The notes: generated by a model not told the origin, from the letters alone. Positions 33,809 through 43,359 are shown, numbered from the stretch's first letter. The stretch: 64,000 nucleotides of DNA from Pseudodesulfovibrio aespoeensis Aspo-2 (GCF_000176915.2 NC_014844.1:1240001-1304000); one strand, 5' to 3'. Numbers and translations are program-made.

Positions 33809-34294
33809 ATGCGGACAAAACATCTGATGCCGACCATGGTCACCCTGGCGACCCTGTTTGCCGTGGTGGCCCTGGCCGCGGCCATGACGCTCCTTGCGGC
33901 CTGCTCCACCCATCGGGAGCAGGGGAGACTCGGTCCAGGACAGGACGCGCGTCCGGAAAAACAGCCCGACCCGGAGGCCCGGTTCCTGGAGCTCCGCCAG
34001 CGCCTCTCCCTGACCGACGAACAGGCTCCGAAGGTTCGGGAAATCCTGGATGCCGAGCGCACGGCCAGGGATGCACTCATGGAATCCATGGGCGGCAAGG
34101 GCAGGGAGGAATCGACCGAACTGCGCACAAAGACGGAAGACCTGGAATGGAAAAGCCTGACCGGGCTCTCCAAGGTGCTCACGCGCGAACAGATGGACAC
34201 CTACCTGAAGTACCTTGACGAGGAAAAGACCAAGATGCGGGAGAACAGCCCCGGCACCCCCGGCAAGCGGGGCGGTCCGCCTCCCAGACGCTAG
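33809..34294 (+). CDS. CpxP/Spy-like LTxxQ lipoprotein
   Basis: A 161-residue lipoprotein (lipobox LAAC, Cys32). The mature part is helical and highly charged, with two LTxxQ-type motifs, RLSLTDEQAPKVREIL and KVLTREQMDTYLKYL, as in CpxP/Spy periplasmic chaperones or metal-sensor relatives. The start at 33809 follows GAGG by six bases; the ATG at 33797 overlaps the pump stop. As the last gene of a pump operon beside CpxA/CpxR-like genes, it may give feedback to the kinase as CpxP does (inference). The tail is Pro/Gly/Arg-rich. Confidence 0.8.
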   Translation: MRTKHLMPTMVTLATLFAVVALAAAMTLLAACSTHREQGRLGPGQDARPEKQPDPEARFLELRQRLSLTDEQAPKVREILDAERTARDALMESMGGKGREESTELRTKTEDLEWKSLTGLSKVLTREQMDTYLKYLDEEKTKMRENSPGTPGKRGGPPPRR

Positions 34295-34321
34295 AGGCCT
34301 CCAATGTCGCGAAGCTAAACG

Positions 34322-34353
34322 AAAGGGTTGCAGCCAAGTGGCTGCAACCCTTT
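34322..34353. terminator. Rho-independent terminator, probably bidirectional
   Basis: AAAGGGTTGCAGCC (34322-34335) pairs perfectly with GGCTGCAACCCTTT (34340-34353) around an AAGT loop and is followed by TTTTGTTT. It ends the efflux operon and, read backwards, could also end the chemoreceptor gene. Confidence 0.88.
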
Positions 34354-34440
34354 TGTTTGCGCTGTTGTGTTCTTGCGCTGTCATGGGCAATGCGGGTCCG
34401 GCCTTGTCCATGGTGCCCTGAAGGCGTTTTGAACCTGGAA

Positions 34441-36453
34441 TCAGAAGCGCTCGAACTCGTCAGCTACGTCCGCTTGGTCGGCCTTGAGCCTGGACTCGTC
34501 AGCCCTCGACAGCGGCTTGGGCCGGACGGCATTACCCGTCTGGCCGCAGGCGCGGATGGCGTTGGCCAGTCTGAAGAAGCTGATGCTCGTTTCCAGATCC
34601 TGCGAGCGCGAGAAGAGGTGCGTCGCAGTGGACGCCATCTGCTCTGATGTCGAGGCGTTCTGCTGGATCTGGGAGTCAGAGTCCTGGAGGGCCTTGGTCA
34701 CCTGGGCGACCCCGGCGTTCTGCTCGCTGGTGGCCGCTGATATTTCGTGGATGAGCTCAGCCGTGTTCTGGATGTCGGGCACCATCTTTCTGAGCAGTTC
34801 GGCCGCTTCCTCGGCCACGGTCACGCTGGAGGAGGAGAGCTCGCTGATGCCCGAGGCCGCGACACCGCTGCGTTCGGCCAGCTTGCGCACTTCGGCGGCC
34901 ACCACGGCGAAACCCTTGCCGGCCTCTCCGGCCCGGGCGGCTTCGATGGCGGCATTGAGCGCCAGCAGGTTGGTTTGTCGCGCGATTTCTTCGATGATGC
35001 TGATCTCTGCGGCGATCTTTCGCATCGCGTCCAGGGTGCGGGCCACGGCCTTGCCGCCGGTATCGGCGTTCCGCGCTGCCGTGGTGGCGACGTTCTCGGT
35101 CTTGTGGGCGATCTCCGCAGTCTGCTGGATGCTCGACGATATTTCCTCCATGCTGGCGGATATCTCCTCGATGCCCGCCGCCTGTTCCGTGGCCCCTTGG
35201 GAAACAGTGTCGCTCGCCGCGGCGAACTGGCGGCAGCCTTCGGCCACGTCGGTGGTGATCTCCTGGATGTCGCGAATGGTGTCGGTCAGCTTCCCGCGCA
35301 TTTCCTTCATGGCCGAGAGGATGATGCCCATCTCGTCGCGCCGGTCGTGACAATCTATCTCGCCGAGGTCGCCCCGGGCGATCCGGGAGGCGATGCCCGC
35401 GCATTCCCGGATGGGTACCATGACAGACTTCTGCAGTACCCACAGGATGATGAGGATGGGCGAAGCGATCACCACGAGCAGGATGGCACCGATGACCCAT
35501 ATGACGTTTGCGACCATCGCCTGCTGGTTGGCGATGTCCATGGCCAGGACGATGGTGCCGATCACTTCGCCCCGGTAGTCTTGCACCGGGAATGCGCCCA
35601 GTGCCCTGTCGCCTTGCACGGTGACGATGGTCGAGGATGACCCCCTGGCGAGCAGGTCGCTGGTCACCAGTCCCTGGGTTTCGGTGTTGTCCTGACCGTA
35701 GATGAGCACGAACCGGTTGTCCCGAACGGGATTCTTGGCCGGGTCGCGCAACATGGTGGTGATGGTCAGCAGGTCGGACTCCATATACAGCAGGGTGCGC
35801 ATGTTGCCCGAGGATTCCATGCCCTTGAGGATGCCGTCGAAGTCGATGAGAACCTCAACGGACCCAAGGTGCGTGTCGTCCGGCCCGGTAACCGGGGCCA
35901 GACCGCGGATGGTGAACCCGCCGCTGCCTGGCTCGATGCCCTGCACCGCCTTGCGGTTGCGGTTCACGTCGATGACCGTGCTGCGGAAGCCCGAAAGGTC
36001 GTCGGAGACGTCCACCCACTGGCCGTCGCGTCTGATCTGTTTCTCGCGCCACATGCGGGCGAGGCTGCGGTTGGTGGGCAGGTGGAAATGAAGCTGGAAC
36101 TTGCTTCCTAAGATGGCCTCGTATCCCTCCATGGTCGAGGCCAGCGCCCGGCGCAGCATCTCCCGGGCCTCCTGGCCCAAGGGATCATTTTCGGCGTTCA
36201 TATCGCCCTGGTTGGCCACGGTGTATGCGTCAACCACCGCCTGCATGCGGCTGAACAGGGCCGCCTGTTCCAGAGCGCTTCCCGACATCAGCCGGATCGA
36301 CTGCCGGGTCTCCTCCACCTTGGCCTGGATGATCAGCGAGACAAAGGACTCCTCCAGCTTGGCGAACTGGGAATTGAGGGTCAGAAGCCCGCCGATGACC
36401 ATGATCAGTGCGACCACAAACAATGGAACCAGGATTTTTGATCGGATACCCAT
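34441..36453 (-). CDS. Methyl-accepting chemotaxis protein
   Basis: A 670-residue chemoreceptor. Helix 1 (about 7-28) and helix 2 (about 315-340) enclose a ~285-residue periplasmic sensor of the double-Cache-like class. HAMP follows, then the signalling domain with the hairpin tip [20 protein letters not shown] and [18 protein letters not shown]. The C-terminus has no NWETF-type CheR-binding pentapeptide. AAGGAG precedes the ATG. It is flanked by two similar hairpin terminators. The ligand cannot be predicted. Confidence 0.93.
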   Translation of the reverse strand: MGIRSKILVPLFVVALIMVIGGLLTLNSQFAKLEESFVSLIIQAKVEETRQSIRLMSGSALEQAALFSRMQAVVDAYTVANQGDMNAENDPLGQEAREMLRRALASTMEGYEAILGSKFQLHFHLPTNRSLARMWREKQIRRDGQWVDVSDDLSGFRSTVIDVNRNRKAVQGIEPGSGGFTIRGLAPVTGPDDTHLGSVEVLIDFDGILKGMESSGNMRTLLYMESDLLTITTMLRDPAKNPVRDNRFVLIYGQDNTETQGLVTSDLLARGSSSTIVTVQGDRALGAFPVQDYRGEVIGTIVLAMDIANQQAMVANVIWVIGAILLVVIASPILIILWVLQKSVMVPIRECAGIASRIARGDLGEIDCHDRRDEMGIILSAMKEMRGKLTDTIRDIQEITTDVAEGCRQFAAASDTVSQGATEQAAGIEEISASMEEISSSIQQTAEIAHKTENVATTAARNADTGGKAVARTLDAMRKIAAEISIIEEIARQTNLLALNAAIEAARAGEAGKGFAVVAAEVRKLAERSGVAASGISELSSSSVTVAEEAAELLRKMVPDIQNTAELIHEISAATSEQNAGVAQVTKALQDSDSQIQQNASTSEQMASTATHLFSRSQDLETSISFFRLANAIRACGQTGNAVRPKPLSRADESRLKADQADVADEFERF

Positions 36454-36667
36454 TGATTGCTCCTTGATTTTTCCCTTGATCTACGATTGCCGAAATTTGC
36501 TGGCTATTAGAATATTCACAACTGCACAGGCTGACCGCGTTGTGTCTGCACCTGGAAGCTCTCCGGGTCGATCCGGATGGAGCGATGATTCAAAACCATG
36601 ACCCTGGATACACGACCAGAGGAACGTTGCAGGAAAGATCTGCCCACGCAGTCGGACCAGCAGCATG

Positions 36668-36698
36668 AAAAAAAGGTTGCAGCTTGTGAGCCGCAACC
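36668..36698 (-). terminator. Minus-strand terminator next to the tRNA relic
   Basis: GGTTGCGGC and GCTGCAACC on the minus strand form a 9-bp stem with one mismatch and a six-base loop, followed by seven U residues. No gene now ends here from the right; it sits just 3' of a tRNA 3'-end relic, as if it once terminated that tRNA. Confidence 0.7.
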
Positions 36699-36709
36699 CT
36701 TGATCATTC

Positions 36710-36731
36710 TGGTGCCGAAGAGAAGACTCGG
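36710..36731 (-). other. tRNA 3'-end relic, probable att site of a genomic island
   Basis: TGGTGCCGAAGAGAAGACTC plus two more bases is, on the minus strand, the end of a tRNA: T-loop remnant CCGAGT, the 3' T-stem strand, acceptor strand CTTCGGC, discriminator A and CCA. The GCCGAAG/CTTCGGC acceptor is typical of tRNA-Leu. No 5' half follows, so it is only a fragment of the kind left by tyrosine-integrase insertion. Base composition drops to its right. Confidence 0.6.
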
Positions 36732-36737
36732 AACGTC

Positions 36738-37238
36738 TTGCTTTTCGGCAGAGCGGCAATGCTTTGATTTTATTTGTCTATTTTGTTTCAGCGTGTCCTT
36801 TGTGTATTGGGAATGACCTAGCATTTTGACCCGGCTTCAGCAAGGGGGGCTGTTTTGATTTGGCATTACCCTCAGATGTCTCAAGCTGTGTTGAGGACGG
36901 CATTTAGAACCCCTGTTGACGGGGTGAGAGTGTAAACAAATGACAGGATGTCTGGGTAGTTACATTATTCCGACAGGTTGAAATCGCCGCATTTGATACC
37001 TGTGGTGTATTTGCCGCTGAAATGATCTAGGGGGAACGTTGGAAATAGGGGCCGTTTGATACAAAGGATATCCAGGGGGGAGTCAGAGAGTTTAGCCCTT
37101 CCGGGAAGGGCAACGGGGTTCTGACTATGTGAAGTTCATTTGTCCCACAGTGCTGTGGGCCACCTCCCGCACGGCCGCTTCTCTTGACAATCCAACCAGT
37201 ACTCTTGCAGGAACAAGATACTGGCCATTGACTTCGAT
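36738..37238. other. Gene-free stretch with inverted repeats, possible mobile-element remnant
   Basis: No convincing gene is seen. A 41-codon minus-strand frame (36778-36903, ATG to TAG) has no ribosome site worth noting. Structures include ACCCC/GGGGT near 36908-36925, an outer repeat AGTCAGA/TCTGACT (37081-37126) around GCCCTT-CCGGG-AAGGGC, and CCCACA-GTGC-TGTGGG (37144-37159). The stretch looks like the non-coding end of a decayed insertion element, but no transposase is left to prove it. Confidence 0.35.
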
Positions 37239-38327
37239 TTACTGCGTCGGAACAGTCAGTTGAAGTTGTGACTCTTGTCCGCCTTTATCCATCAGAGTAA
37301 AGGCGAGCATGATGAATGAGAACACTTTTTTTGTCATAATGTCATGATCGTCAATCCAAAACCAATTGCCCCGATATTGAACCATTGCAAAGGCATCTTC
37401 AGGTTTAGCCTTCGAATAACGCACCATCCCTTCGCGGAAGAGCCCGTCATCGTCGGGCGTGGGCATCCCCGGGAGCGCCTTGTGTGACGAGACATCGCCT
37501 TCGGGCATATCAACACGGCCGGAAACCGAAGCAAGAACCTGTGCAAGCGAATATGTTTGCAGCATTATGACCTGGTCGCTGAACGAAGTTGCCCCAAATC
37601 CCAGAACATAACTGTCCCTGGACTGATCCAGACCCAGCAAGCCTTTAAGTTCTTGCACTTGAGCGACTTCCACAGGCCCCATATTGTGTCCGCCAAATCG
37701 CAATCGAAGGGGTGATGGCTCTCCGAGGGTATGGGTGCCTCTTTCCAAATGCAATGCGTTGGATGTTTGCAGGCTGGCAATAAGCTTCACAGCCTGAACA
37801 AATTGAGGATCAACCGGCCGATACCCTTTTGAAGTCAAGGTTTCATTGCGCAATCCATTGATGCTTCGAACTCCCAAACGGAGAAAGAACTCGGCGGAAG
37901 CGCCGGACTCAATGCTCATCAGCATGTTTTGCAACGGCATGGGAGACATTATCCCCCTGAAAAAAGCCATTCCTGTCAACGGACGGTATGTAATGGTCGG
38001 CCTGTCGGTGTATTTGGACATTGCTCCCAGTTCGAACAAGGCGGAATCATTGCCCGCTCGATCAAACAGGGAGAATGTTCCTCTGGCATCAGCCCCGGTC
38101 TCCAGAGAGTATGCTGCGACAATCTCCCCAACATCAATAAAAGAAAGAGGCTCAACGTACCGGATCTTTACGACGTTCAAGAGAATCTGTCGTTTCCAGG
38201 AGTCGGTGAGAGACATATTGTATTCAATGCGATCTCTTTCCACATGTTTCGGACCTATGGCGGCACAGCCAGCCACAAGAGTCGACAGCAGCAAAAGAAG
38301 TGCGGCAATACAAACGATATGTCTCAT
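37239..38327 (-). CDS. Conserved-looking lipoprotein of unknown function
   Basis: A 362-residue protein with a clear lipoprotein signal (MRHIVCIAALLLLLSTLVAGC; Cys at about 21). The mature part begins with IGPKHVERDRIEYNMSLTDS and has no enzyme motif that I recognise; it has alternating beta-rich and short helical segments and no further membrane helix except a weak hydrophobic patch near VFSFIMLAFTLMDKG. It is the last gene of a three-gene run with the two alpha/beta hydrolases (19-base gap). The ATG at 38327 is chosen over a GTG one codon earlier. The function is unknown; a surface or periplasmic partner of the hydrolases is possible. Confidence 0.75.
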   Translation of the reverse strand: MRHIVCIAALLLLLSTLVAGCAAIGPKHVERDRIEYNMSLTDSWKRQILLNVVKIRYVEPLSFIDVGEIVAAYSLETGADARGTFSLFDRAGNDSALFELGAMSKYTDRPTITYRPLTGMAFFRGIMSPMPLQNMLMSIESGASAEFFLRLGVRSINGLRNETLTSKGYRPVDPQFVQAVKLIASLQTSNALHLERGTHTLGEPSPLRLRFGGHNMGPVEVAQVQELKGLLGLDQSRDSYVLGFGATSFSDQVIMLQTYSLAQVLASVSGRVDMPEGDVSSHKALPGMPTPDDDGLFREGMVRYSKAKPEDAFAMVQYRGNWFWIDDHDIMTKKVFSFIMLAFTLMDKGGQESQLQLTVPTQ

Positions 38328-38349
38328 CACCCAACCCCCTGCTCAACTG

Positions 38350-39606
38350 CTATTTCAAAACCTCATCAAGCCAATCAAAAAGAACGGCACCAACCAGACT
38401 GCGATTTTCCATGAGGCAGTGATTCGTGGCCCCTTCATCGGATGGCGTGATAACCATCTTGCTGCGAGAATCCGTGAAGCCGTCCAATGCAATTTTCTGC
38501 TGCCGCTGAACTTCCTTGCTGCGGTATTCACCTTCACCCATCAGCAGCAAGGCTGGCACATGAATCTTCGTGGAATCAAAAGTGTTGCCTCGATTTGCCT
38601 CAATGAGCTGCGACGGCTTATCCACCCCGTATCGCCAGCAGATGGCGTCAACAACGGCCGCATGGAATGGAGTCCATGACTTCATATCTTTTTCCGTAGC
38701 AAAGGCCGCAGGCATGGTGGCAAACAGCGCATACGCATCAACAACCCCGGAACTCATGGCTATGGCCTTTATGCGCGGATCATGCATGGCAGCCTGCGGA
38801 ACAAACAAACCGCCACCGCTGATGCCGTAAGCAGCGAGCATGGCAGGATCTACGTCAGGACGACTGAGAGCGTAATCCACAACGGCCTTCATCGGGACAT
38901 TTGTATCGGTCCGGAATACGTGGCCGTAATGCGGCAACATGCCCTGGCCCGGCAGGTCGATGGTCATGAAGTTATATCCGCGATCATGAGACTGCCGAGC
39001 GATGTAGAAGAAGAGATCTTCTATGTATGTTTCACCGCCGCCAATCATCAGAAGCGTCTTGGCAGGTTTGCCGGAGTTGTCCGCTTTGCGGAAAAAACCG
39101 GGAAGCACCGTGTCCTCAAACGGTACCTCAAAATATTCAAGAGGCGGATCAAACAGTTGCCCGGCCTGTTTCATGAGGCTGCGGCATTTCTTTCCACGCT
39201 TCTCCAGTTCGGGGTTATCCCCTGGCATTGCCATCAATGAAATACGGTAATAGTACGCGGCACGAAGCAATTGCTCACGCGCACTGACTCTGTGTCCGGC
39301 TTTCAGGGCTTTGTCGCCCCGAGCTTCTACGCGTTTCGCAAGTGCGTACCACTCTGAATGCCAGCTTGCTGTATCGCCGTCCTTTATCCGCGAAGCGGCA
39401 TAGAAGGCTTCACCGACCTCGGCTCCTCCATTTGTGACTGCGCCAAGAATGATGTTGCCGAAATGGAAGTCCATGTCAGAATCATTGAAGAAATAACTGA
39501 ACGTGGTCGCATGTGCGTCAAATGCATTTCCATCCTCGGCATGCACATTGCTCAGCGGCAGAAGAAGAACAGCAAAACTCACGAGAAACGATACATAATT
39601 TTTCAT
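38350..39606 (-). CDS. Exported alpha/beta hydrolase (FrsA/DUF1100-like)
   Basis: A 418-residue protein with a signal peptide (cleavage near NVHA-EDG). After a helical N-terminal region (about 45-150, including SAREQLLRAAYYYRIS), the hydrolase core shows the oxyanion region LLMIGGGETYIEDL, the nucleophile elbow AAYGISGGGLFVP, an acid in LLLMGEGEYRS and a late His in GATNHCLMENRS. This organisation matches FrsA-like esterases. It is paralogous to the next gene upstream (both share the AREAYLRA-type helix and DNSGK segment). Substrate unknown. Confidence 0.85.
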   Translation of the reverse strand: MKNYVSFLVSFAVLLLPLSNVHAEDGNAFDAHATTFSYFFNDSDMDFHFGNIILGAVTNGGAEVGEAFYAASRIKDGDTASWHSEWYALAKRVEARGDKALKAGHRVSAREQLLRAAYYYRISLMAMPGDNPELEKRGKKCRSLMKQAGQLFDPPLEYFEVPFEDTVLPGFFRKADNSGKPAKTLLMIGGGETYIEDLFFYIARQSHDRGYNFMTIDLPGQGMLPHYGHVFRTDTNVPMKAVVDYALSRPDVDPAMLAAYGISGGGLFVPQAAMHDPRIKAIAMSSGVVDAYALFATMPAAFATEKDMKSWTPFHAAVVDAICWRYGVDKPSQLIEANRGNTFDSTKIHVPALLLMGEGEYRSKEVQRQQKIALDGFTDSRSKMVITPSDEGATNHCLMENRSLVGAVLFDWLDEVLK

Positions 39607-39615
39607 GATTCCACC

Positions 39616-41334
39616 TTACTGCATAGGCTTGGCTCGTTCATCAAGCCAGTTAAGGATACGTTCGCTCGAAACAAGAGGGGCACCCGCCTGACAATGAAAT
39701 TGCGCCCCCTGGTCACTGGTAAACTCATAATAAGACTTATTTGTCTGCAAACCGTTATAAAACTTCTTGGCCTGTTCGTAAGATCCAGCAATCTGGTCAC
39801 CACTGGAATTGAGCACGAGCATTTCTGTTTCAATTTTTTCAAGAACATCTTCCATGCTGTATTTCTTCAGCTTGGAGAACAGCTCAAACGGTGAACCCGC
39901 ATCAAAGGTCCACAGCATCTGGTTGATGAATTGATTCAGGTCAGGATGCTTTTTCATTTCCGCATAGGCCAACGCATTCACCTTCTCCTTGCGGCTTGAT
40001 TTGCCCACACCCTCCCTCACCTCGGCAGGGAACTTGGTCATGGTGCCGTCAAAAACACTGTATACACCGCCATTCACAATGCCCCAGCGTATACGCTTCT
40101 CAAAGGCCAAAGCACGCGGCACAAGATAGCCACCCATGGAATACCCCATGATGGCGAGACGATCGGCATCGACCTCGGAACGGGTCAGCGCATAATCAAC
40201 TATCGGACTGACGACCTTTTCCCAGTCGTGGCGGAACGGCAATTTCTGGCTGCCTATGACCTCGCCCTGTCCCGGACCTTCATAAATCAGGCAGTTGTAT
40301 CCTCGTTTGGCGGCAGGTACGCCAAGAAAGAAGTAGAGGTCTTCGGCAGTGCCATCGAGCCCTGTCTGGATGAGCAGCAGGGGACGCTTCTTCCCGCTAT
40401 TATCTGCTTTGATGAAATATCCGGGAAGTGTGGTTTTCTCGTAAGGGATTCGGACAGGCTCGATCAAACCGCCCGACAGTCTTGCCGCCTTGAGAAAAGT
40501 GTTTCGCCCCTTTTCCCAAGCCGCATGTTTGCGTGGATCCGTTGCCGGGAGATAGACCTCGCTGGCGCGATAATAGTTGGTCGCCCGCAAATACGCTTCC
40601 CTGGCACTGCGTCCATGCAGAGAAGAAGCAAATTCATCTCCCACCGCTCGCACTTTGTCCGCCATGGAGGTCCATGAGGTGTACCAGCTTTCCTTGTTGA
40701 AGTCTTCGATGCGGCTCGTAACGGTCAGAACCTCGCCAAGATCGGACCCCCCCGAAGCGATGACGCCGAAACGCCAAAGACTATGAAAGACAAAGGAGGA
40801 ATCATTGAACTGGAACTTGTTCAACGCGCGCTCTTCAATATCCCGCGGATTGTTGTTGGGTTTGCCGCGATACGTGTCCCAACTCGTGATGGCGCCGCCA
40901 ATGTAGACCTGTTGCGGAAGGGGGAAATGCGTATGGATAAACACCCAGTTCCTTTCGGCGCCGGCATGCTTCACAAGGGCATCCGCTATGGCATTGAGCA
41001 TGCCGTGGACATCGTCATCACTAAAGAATCCTGGGACATACAAATCGACAAACGTCGGTGAGCCATTCTCTTTTCCTTCGTACACGGCATGATCGAACGT
41101 CTGCCAATAGTACGTAATGAAAGACTCTTTTATGCCTGTTTCCTTGCTCACATCCTTGCTGACCAGGGCCAACACCTTGTTGACATCCAGGTCACGGGGC
41201 GGCGAAGTGATCTTCACCATGGGATCGGCAGGATCAATGCCTCCGGAAGCCACGGCAGCCGTCTGAAACAAAACAACTGAGGCAATCAGCACAAATGGAA
41301 CAAGCCATTTCTCAGAAACACTCAAATGACGCAT
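39616..41334 (-). CDS. Exported alpha/beta hydrolase with N-terminal tautomerase-like domain
   Basis: A 572-residue protein with a signal peptide (about residues 1-28). Residues ~35-150 read like a fused 4-oxalocrotonate-tautomerase-type unit: SPTFVDLYVPG, a helix DDDVHGMLNAIADALVKHAG, then NWVFIHTHFPLPQQVYIGG. The Pro is internal, so N-terminal proline catalysis is not possible as drawn. The rest is an FrsA-like hydrolase with nucleophile elbow IMGYSMGGYLVP and a late His in GAQFHCQAGAPL. AGGAGAGG precedes the ATG. It starts the hydrolase-lipoprotein run and has the TTCACGT repeat 125 bases upstream. Confidence 0.85.
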   Translation of the reverse strand: MRHLSVSEKWLVPFVLIASVVLFQTAAVASGGIDPADPMVKITSPPRDLDVNKVLALVSKDVSKETGIKESFITYYWQTFDHAVYEGKENGSPTFVDLYVPGFFSDDDVHGMLNAIADALVKHAGAERNWVFIHTHFPLPQQVYIGGAITSWDTYRGKPNNNPRDIEERALNKFQFNDSSFVFHSLWRFGVIASGGSDLGEVLTVTSRIEDFNKESWYTSWTSMADKVRAVGDEFASSLHGRSAREAYLRATNYYRASEVYLPATDPRKHAAWEKGRNTFLKAARLSGGLIEPVRIPYEKTTLPGYFIKADNSGKKRPLLLIQTGLDGTAEDLYFFLGVPAAKRGYNCLIYEGPGQGEVIGSQKLPFRHDWEKVVSPIVDYALTRSEVDADRLAIMGYSMGGYLVPRALAFEKRIRWGIVNGGVYSVFDGTMTKFPAEVREGVGKSSRKEKVNALAYAEMKKHPDLNQFINQMLWTFDAGSPFELFSKLKKYSMEDVLEKIETEMLVLNSSGDQIAGSYEQAKKFYNGLQTNKSYYEFTSDQGAQFHCQAGAPLVSSERILNWLDERAKPMQ

Positions 41335-41458
41335 TGGTACCTCTCCTGCTTGGGCATGCCTTTGGGACAGCGCCAATTCCCATTCGAATTGGCTGACTCC
41401 GCATGAATTGCCGACATGATCAACCCACTGTGTCGGAAAACACGCACAAGTCACGACC

Positions 41459-41482
41459 ATTTCACGTGAAATGACGTGAAAT
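41459..41482 (-). promoter_or_regulatory. ACGTGAA direct-repeat site A
   Basis: The palindrome ATTTCACGTGAAAT (41459-41472) is followed by a second ACGTGAAAT, giving ACGTGAA at 41464 and 41474, exactly one helical turn apart. It lies about 125 bases upstream of the hydrolase gene start (41334). The same arrangement occurs at 47025 and a near-copy at 49169. Confidence 0.55.
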
Positions 41483-41512
41483 GATTCATTAACAGCTTGA
41501 AATGATGACTTA

Positions 41513-42694
41513 TTATGCCCGAAGGGCGTCAATGGGATTCATGCGGGATGCCTGCCGGGCCGGGTAATACCCGAAGAACATGCCGACAGCCGCTGAAACA
41601 CCGACTCCGAGGATTGCGGCAATCTGGGAAACAAAAAATTCCCATCCGGTAAAACGGCAGATAATGGCCACAGTGCCAACCCCGAGACCCAACCCGACAA
41701 CACCGCCGATGAATGACAACAGCACGGATTCGACCAAGAATTGCAGCTGAATGTCACTCTGTTCCGCCCCGATGGCCCGGCGAATGCCGATCTCCTTGCG
41801 CCGCTCGGAAACCGAAACCAACATGACGTTCATGACACCCACACCACCGACAATGAGCGAGATCGATCCGATGGCGCCCAGCAACAACGTGAACATCCGC
41901 ATTTGCCGATCCATCTGGGCCACCAGTTCCTCGGCGCTGGTCATGCGCACATTCTGCCGGGAAGCGTATTGGAAATACTCCTTCAGCTGGGTCTCGGCCT
42001 GACTGCTGATCCCATTGCCGACCATTCGAGCGCCGAACACATTGATTTGAGGTCGATCCGAATGACGCATGGCAGCACTGATGGGCACCATGACGCCTTC
42101 GTTGATCTCATAGGGACTGAACGTCCCCGATGGGACCGCTCCGGCAACACCGATCACGGTAAACACTCTGTCGGCAAACACGACCTCACTGCCGACAGGA
42201 TCTTGCACGCCCATCTCTGCCAGCCAGCGGGCCTTGGTGCTGCCCAGGACACAAAAATTCGCATATCCATCAAGGTTCGAGATAAACCGCCCAGCCACAA
42301 TGGGCACCTTGAATATGTCCATGAATTCACCGGTCACCCCCAGCCCTGGAGAGGAAACCCTTTGGCCGCCATGGGTGAGTCTGGAATACAGGGAAACATA
42401 GGGGGCAACCGACTTGATGGTCGAGCATTGCCCGGGGATGCGATGAATCACTTCGAGGTCCATCCCCTTGTTCCGGGAACGCGCCTCTCCCTGCCCGGCC
42501 AAACGAACCAGACAGATATCCGTGCCCATCTCACGAAACTGACGGACAGCTTCATTTTCGACGATCTGCCCGACCGTCACCATGGCAATGACAGAACCGA
42601 TGCCGATGACAATGCCGATCAAGGCAAGGAGCGAGCGTTGCTTGGCGCTCCACAACGAACGCACTGATTCCACTATGTTTTCAGTGAGAATCAT
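41513..42694 (-). CDS. MacB-like ABC transporter permease
   Basis: A 393-residue permease of the FtsX/MacB type: one N-terminal helix after NIVESVRSLWSAKQRSLLALIGI, a large periplasmic domain (about 45-265) and three C-terminal helices with VGGVGVMNVMLVSVSERRKEIGIRRAIGA before them. The protein ends DALRA, as MacB does. The ATPase is a separate gene, overlapping by four bases (ATGA). It works with the PAS-linked fusion protein and the TolC-like protein upstream as a tripartite exporter. Confidence 0.9.
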   Translation of the reverse strand: MILTENIVESVRSLWSAKQRSLLALIGIVIGIGSVIAMVTVGQIVENEAVRQFREMGTDICLVRLAGQGEARSRNKGMDLEVIHRIPGQCSTIKSVAPYVSLYSRLTHGGQRVSSPGLGVTGEFMDIFKVPIVAGRFISNLDGYANFCVLGSTKARWLAEMGVQDPVGSEVVFADRVFTVIGVAGAVPSGTFSPYEINEGVMVPISAAMRHSDRPQINVFGARMVGNGISSQAETQLKEYFQYASRQNVRMTSAEELVAQMDRQMRMFTLLLGAIGSISLIVGGVGVMNVMLVSVSERRKEIGIRRAIGAEQSDIQLQFLVESVLLSFIGGVVGLGLGVGTVAIICRFTGWEFFVSQIAAILGVGVSAAVGMFFGYYPARQASRMNPIDALRA

Positions 42695-43359
42695 TGCGGC
42701 TCCACCAATCCATCCAACATGCGGACAGACCGCCCGCACAATCTGGCGCGTCCCGGATCATGGGTAATGATGATGACGGTAATGCCTTCATTGCCGTTCA
42801 ATGAAAGGAATAAATCCATGATCTCGGAACTGGTAACAGAGTCCAGCGCCCCGGTGGGTTCATCCGCCAGAATAAGCGAAGGGCTGCCGCACAAGGCTCG
42901 GGCTATGGCAACCCGCTGCTGCTGCCCGCCGGACAACTCGCCGGGCCGGTGGCTCTCCCTGTCACTCATCCCCACCTTGGAAAGCATCTCCCGCCCCTGC
43001 TCCTTCCGCTCCTTCGTCGGGATTCCCCTGTACAGCAAAGGGAGGCAGACGTTATTGAGGGCCGTCAGCTTTGGCAGCAGATTGAACTGCTGGAAGACAA
43101 ACCCGATCCGTCTGTTTCGAATGCGCGACAGCTCATTGTCTGAAAGTCCCTCAGCCGAACGCCCCTCAAAGTAATAGGCTCCGGAAGTGGGTTGATCCAA
43201 AAATCCAAGGATGTTCATGAGAGTGCTCTTGCCACATCCGGATGCCCCGACAACGGCGAGCATCTCTCCCTGGTCCACGCGCAAGTCCACCCCTTTCAAG
43301 ATTTCGACATTCATTGCCCCAAGGCGATACGATTTGTGAATATCCCTCAGATCTATCAC
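42691..43359 (-). CDS. MacB/LolD-type ABC transporter ATPase
   Basis: A 222-residue stand-alone ATPase with Walker A GASGCGKST, Q-loop FVFQQFNLLP, signature LSGGQQQRVAIARAL, Walker B LILADEPTGALD and switch His in IIITHDPGRA. It belongs to the MacB/LolD group that powers export from the inner membrane or periplasm. It overlaps both neighbours by four bases (fusion protein upstream, permease downstream), so the three are made together. Confidence 0.93.
   Translation of the reverse strand: MIDLRDIHKSYRLGAMNVEILKGVDLRVDQGEMLAVVGASGCGKSTLMNILGFLDQPTSGAYYFEGRSAEGLSDNELSRIRNRRIGFVFQQFNLLPKLTALNNVCLPLLYRGIPTKERKEQGREMLSKVGMSDRESHRPGELSGGQQQRVAIARALCGSPSLILADEPTGALDSVTSSEIMDLFLSLNGNEGITVIIITHDPGRARLCGRSVRMLDGLVEPQ

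Noticed and set aside
36778-36903. A 41-codon minus-strand ORF beginning MPSSTQLETSEGNAK
   Set aside because: No ribosome site, no recognisable family and it lies in a decayed-looking stretch beside the tRNA relic.
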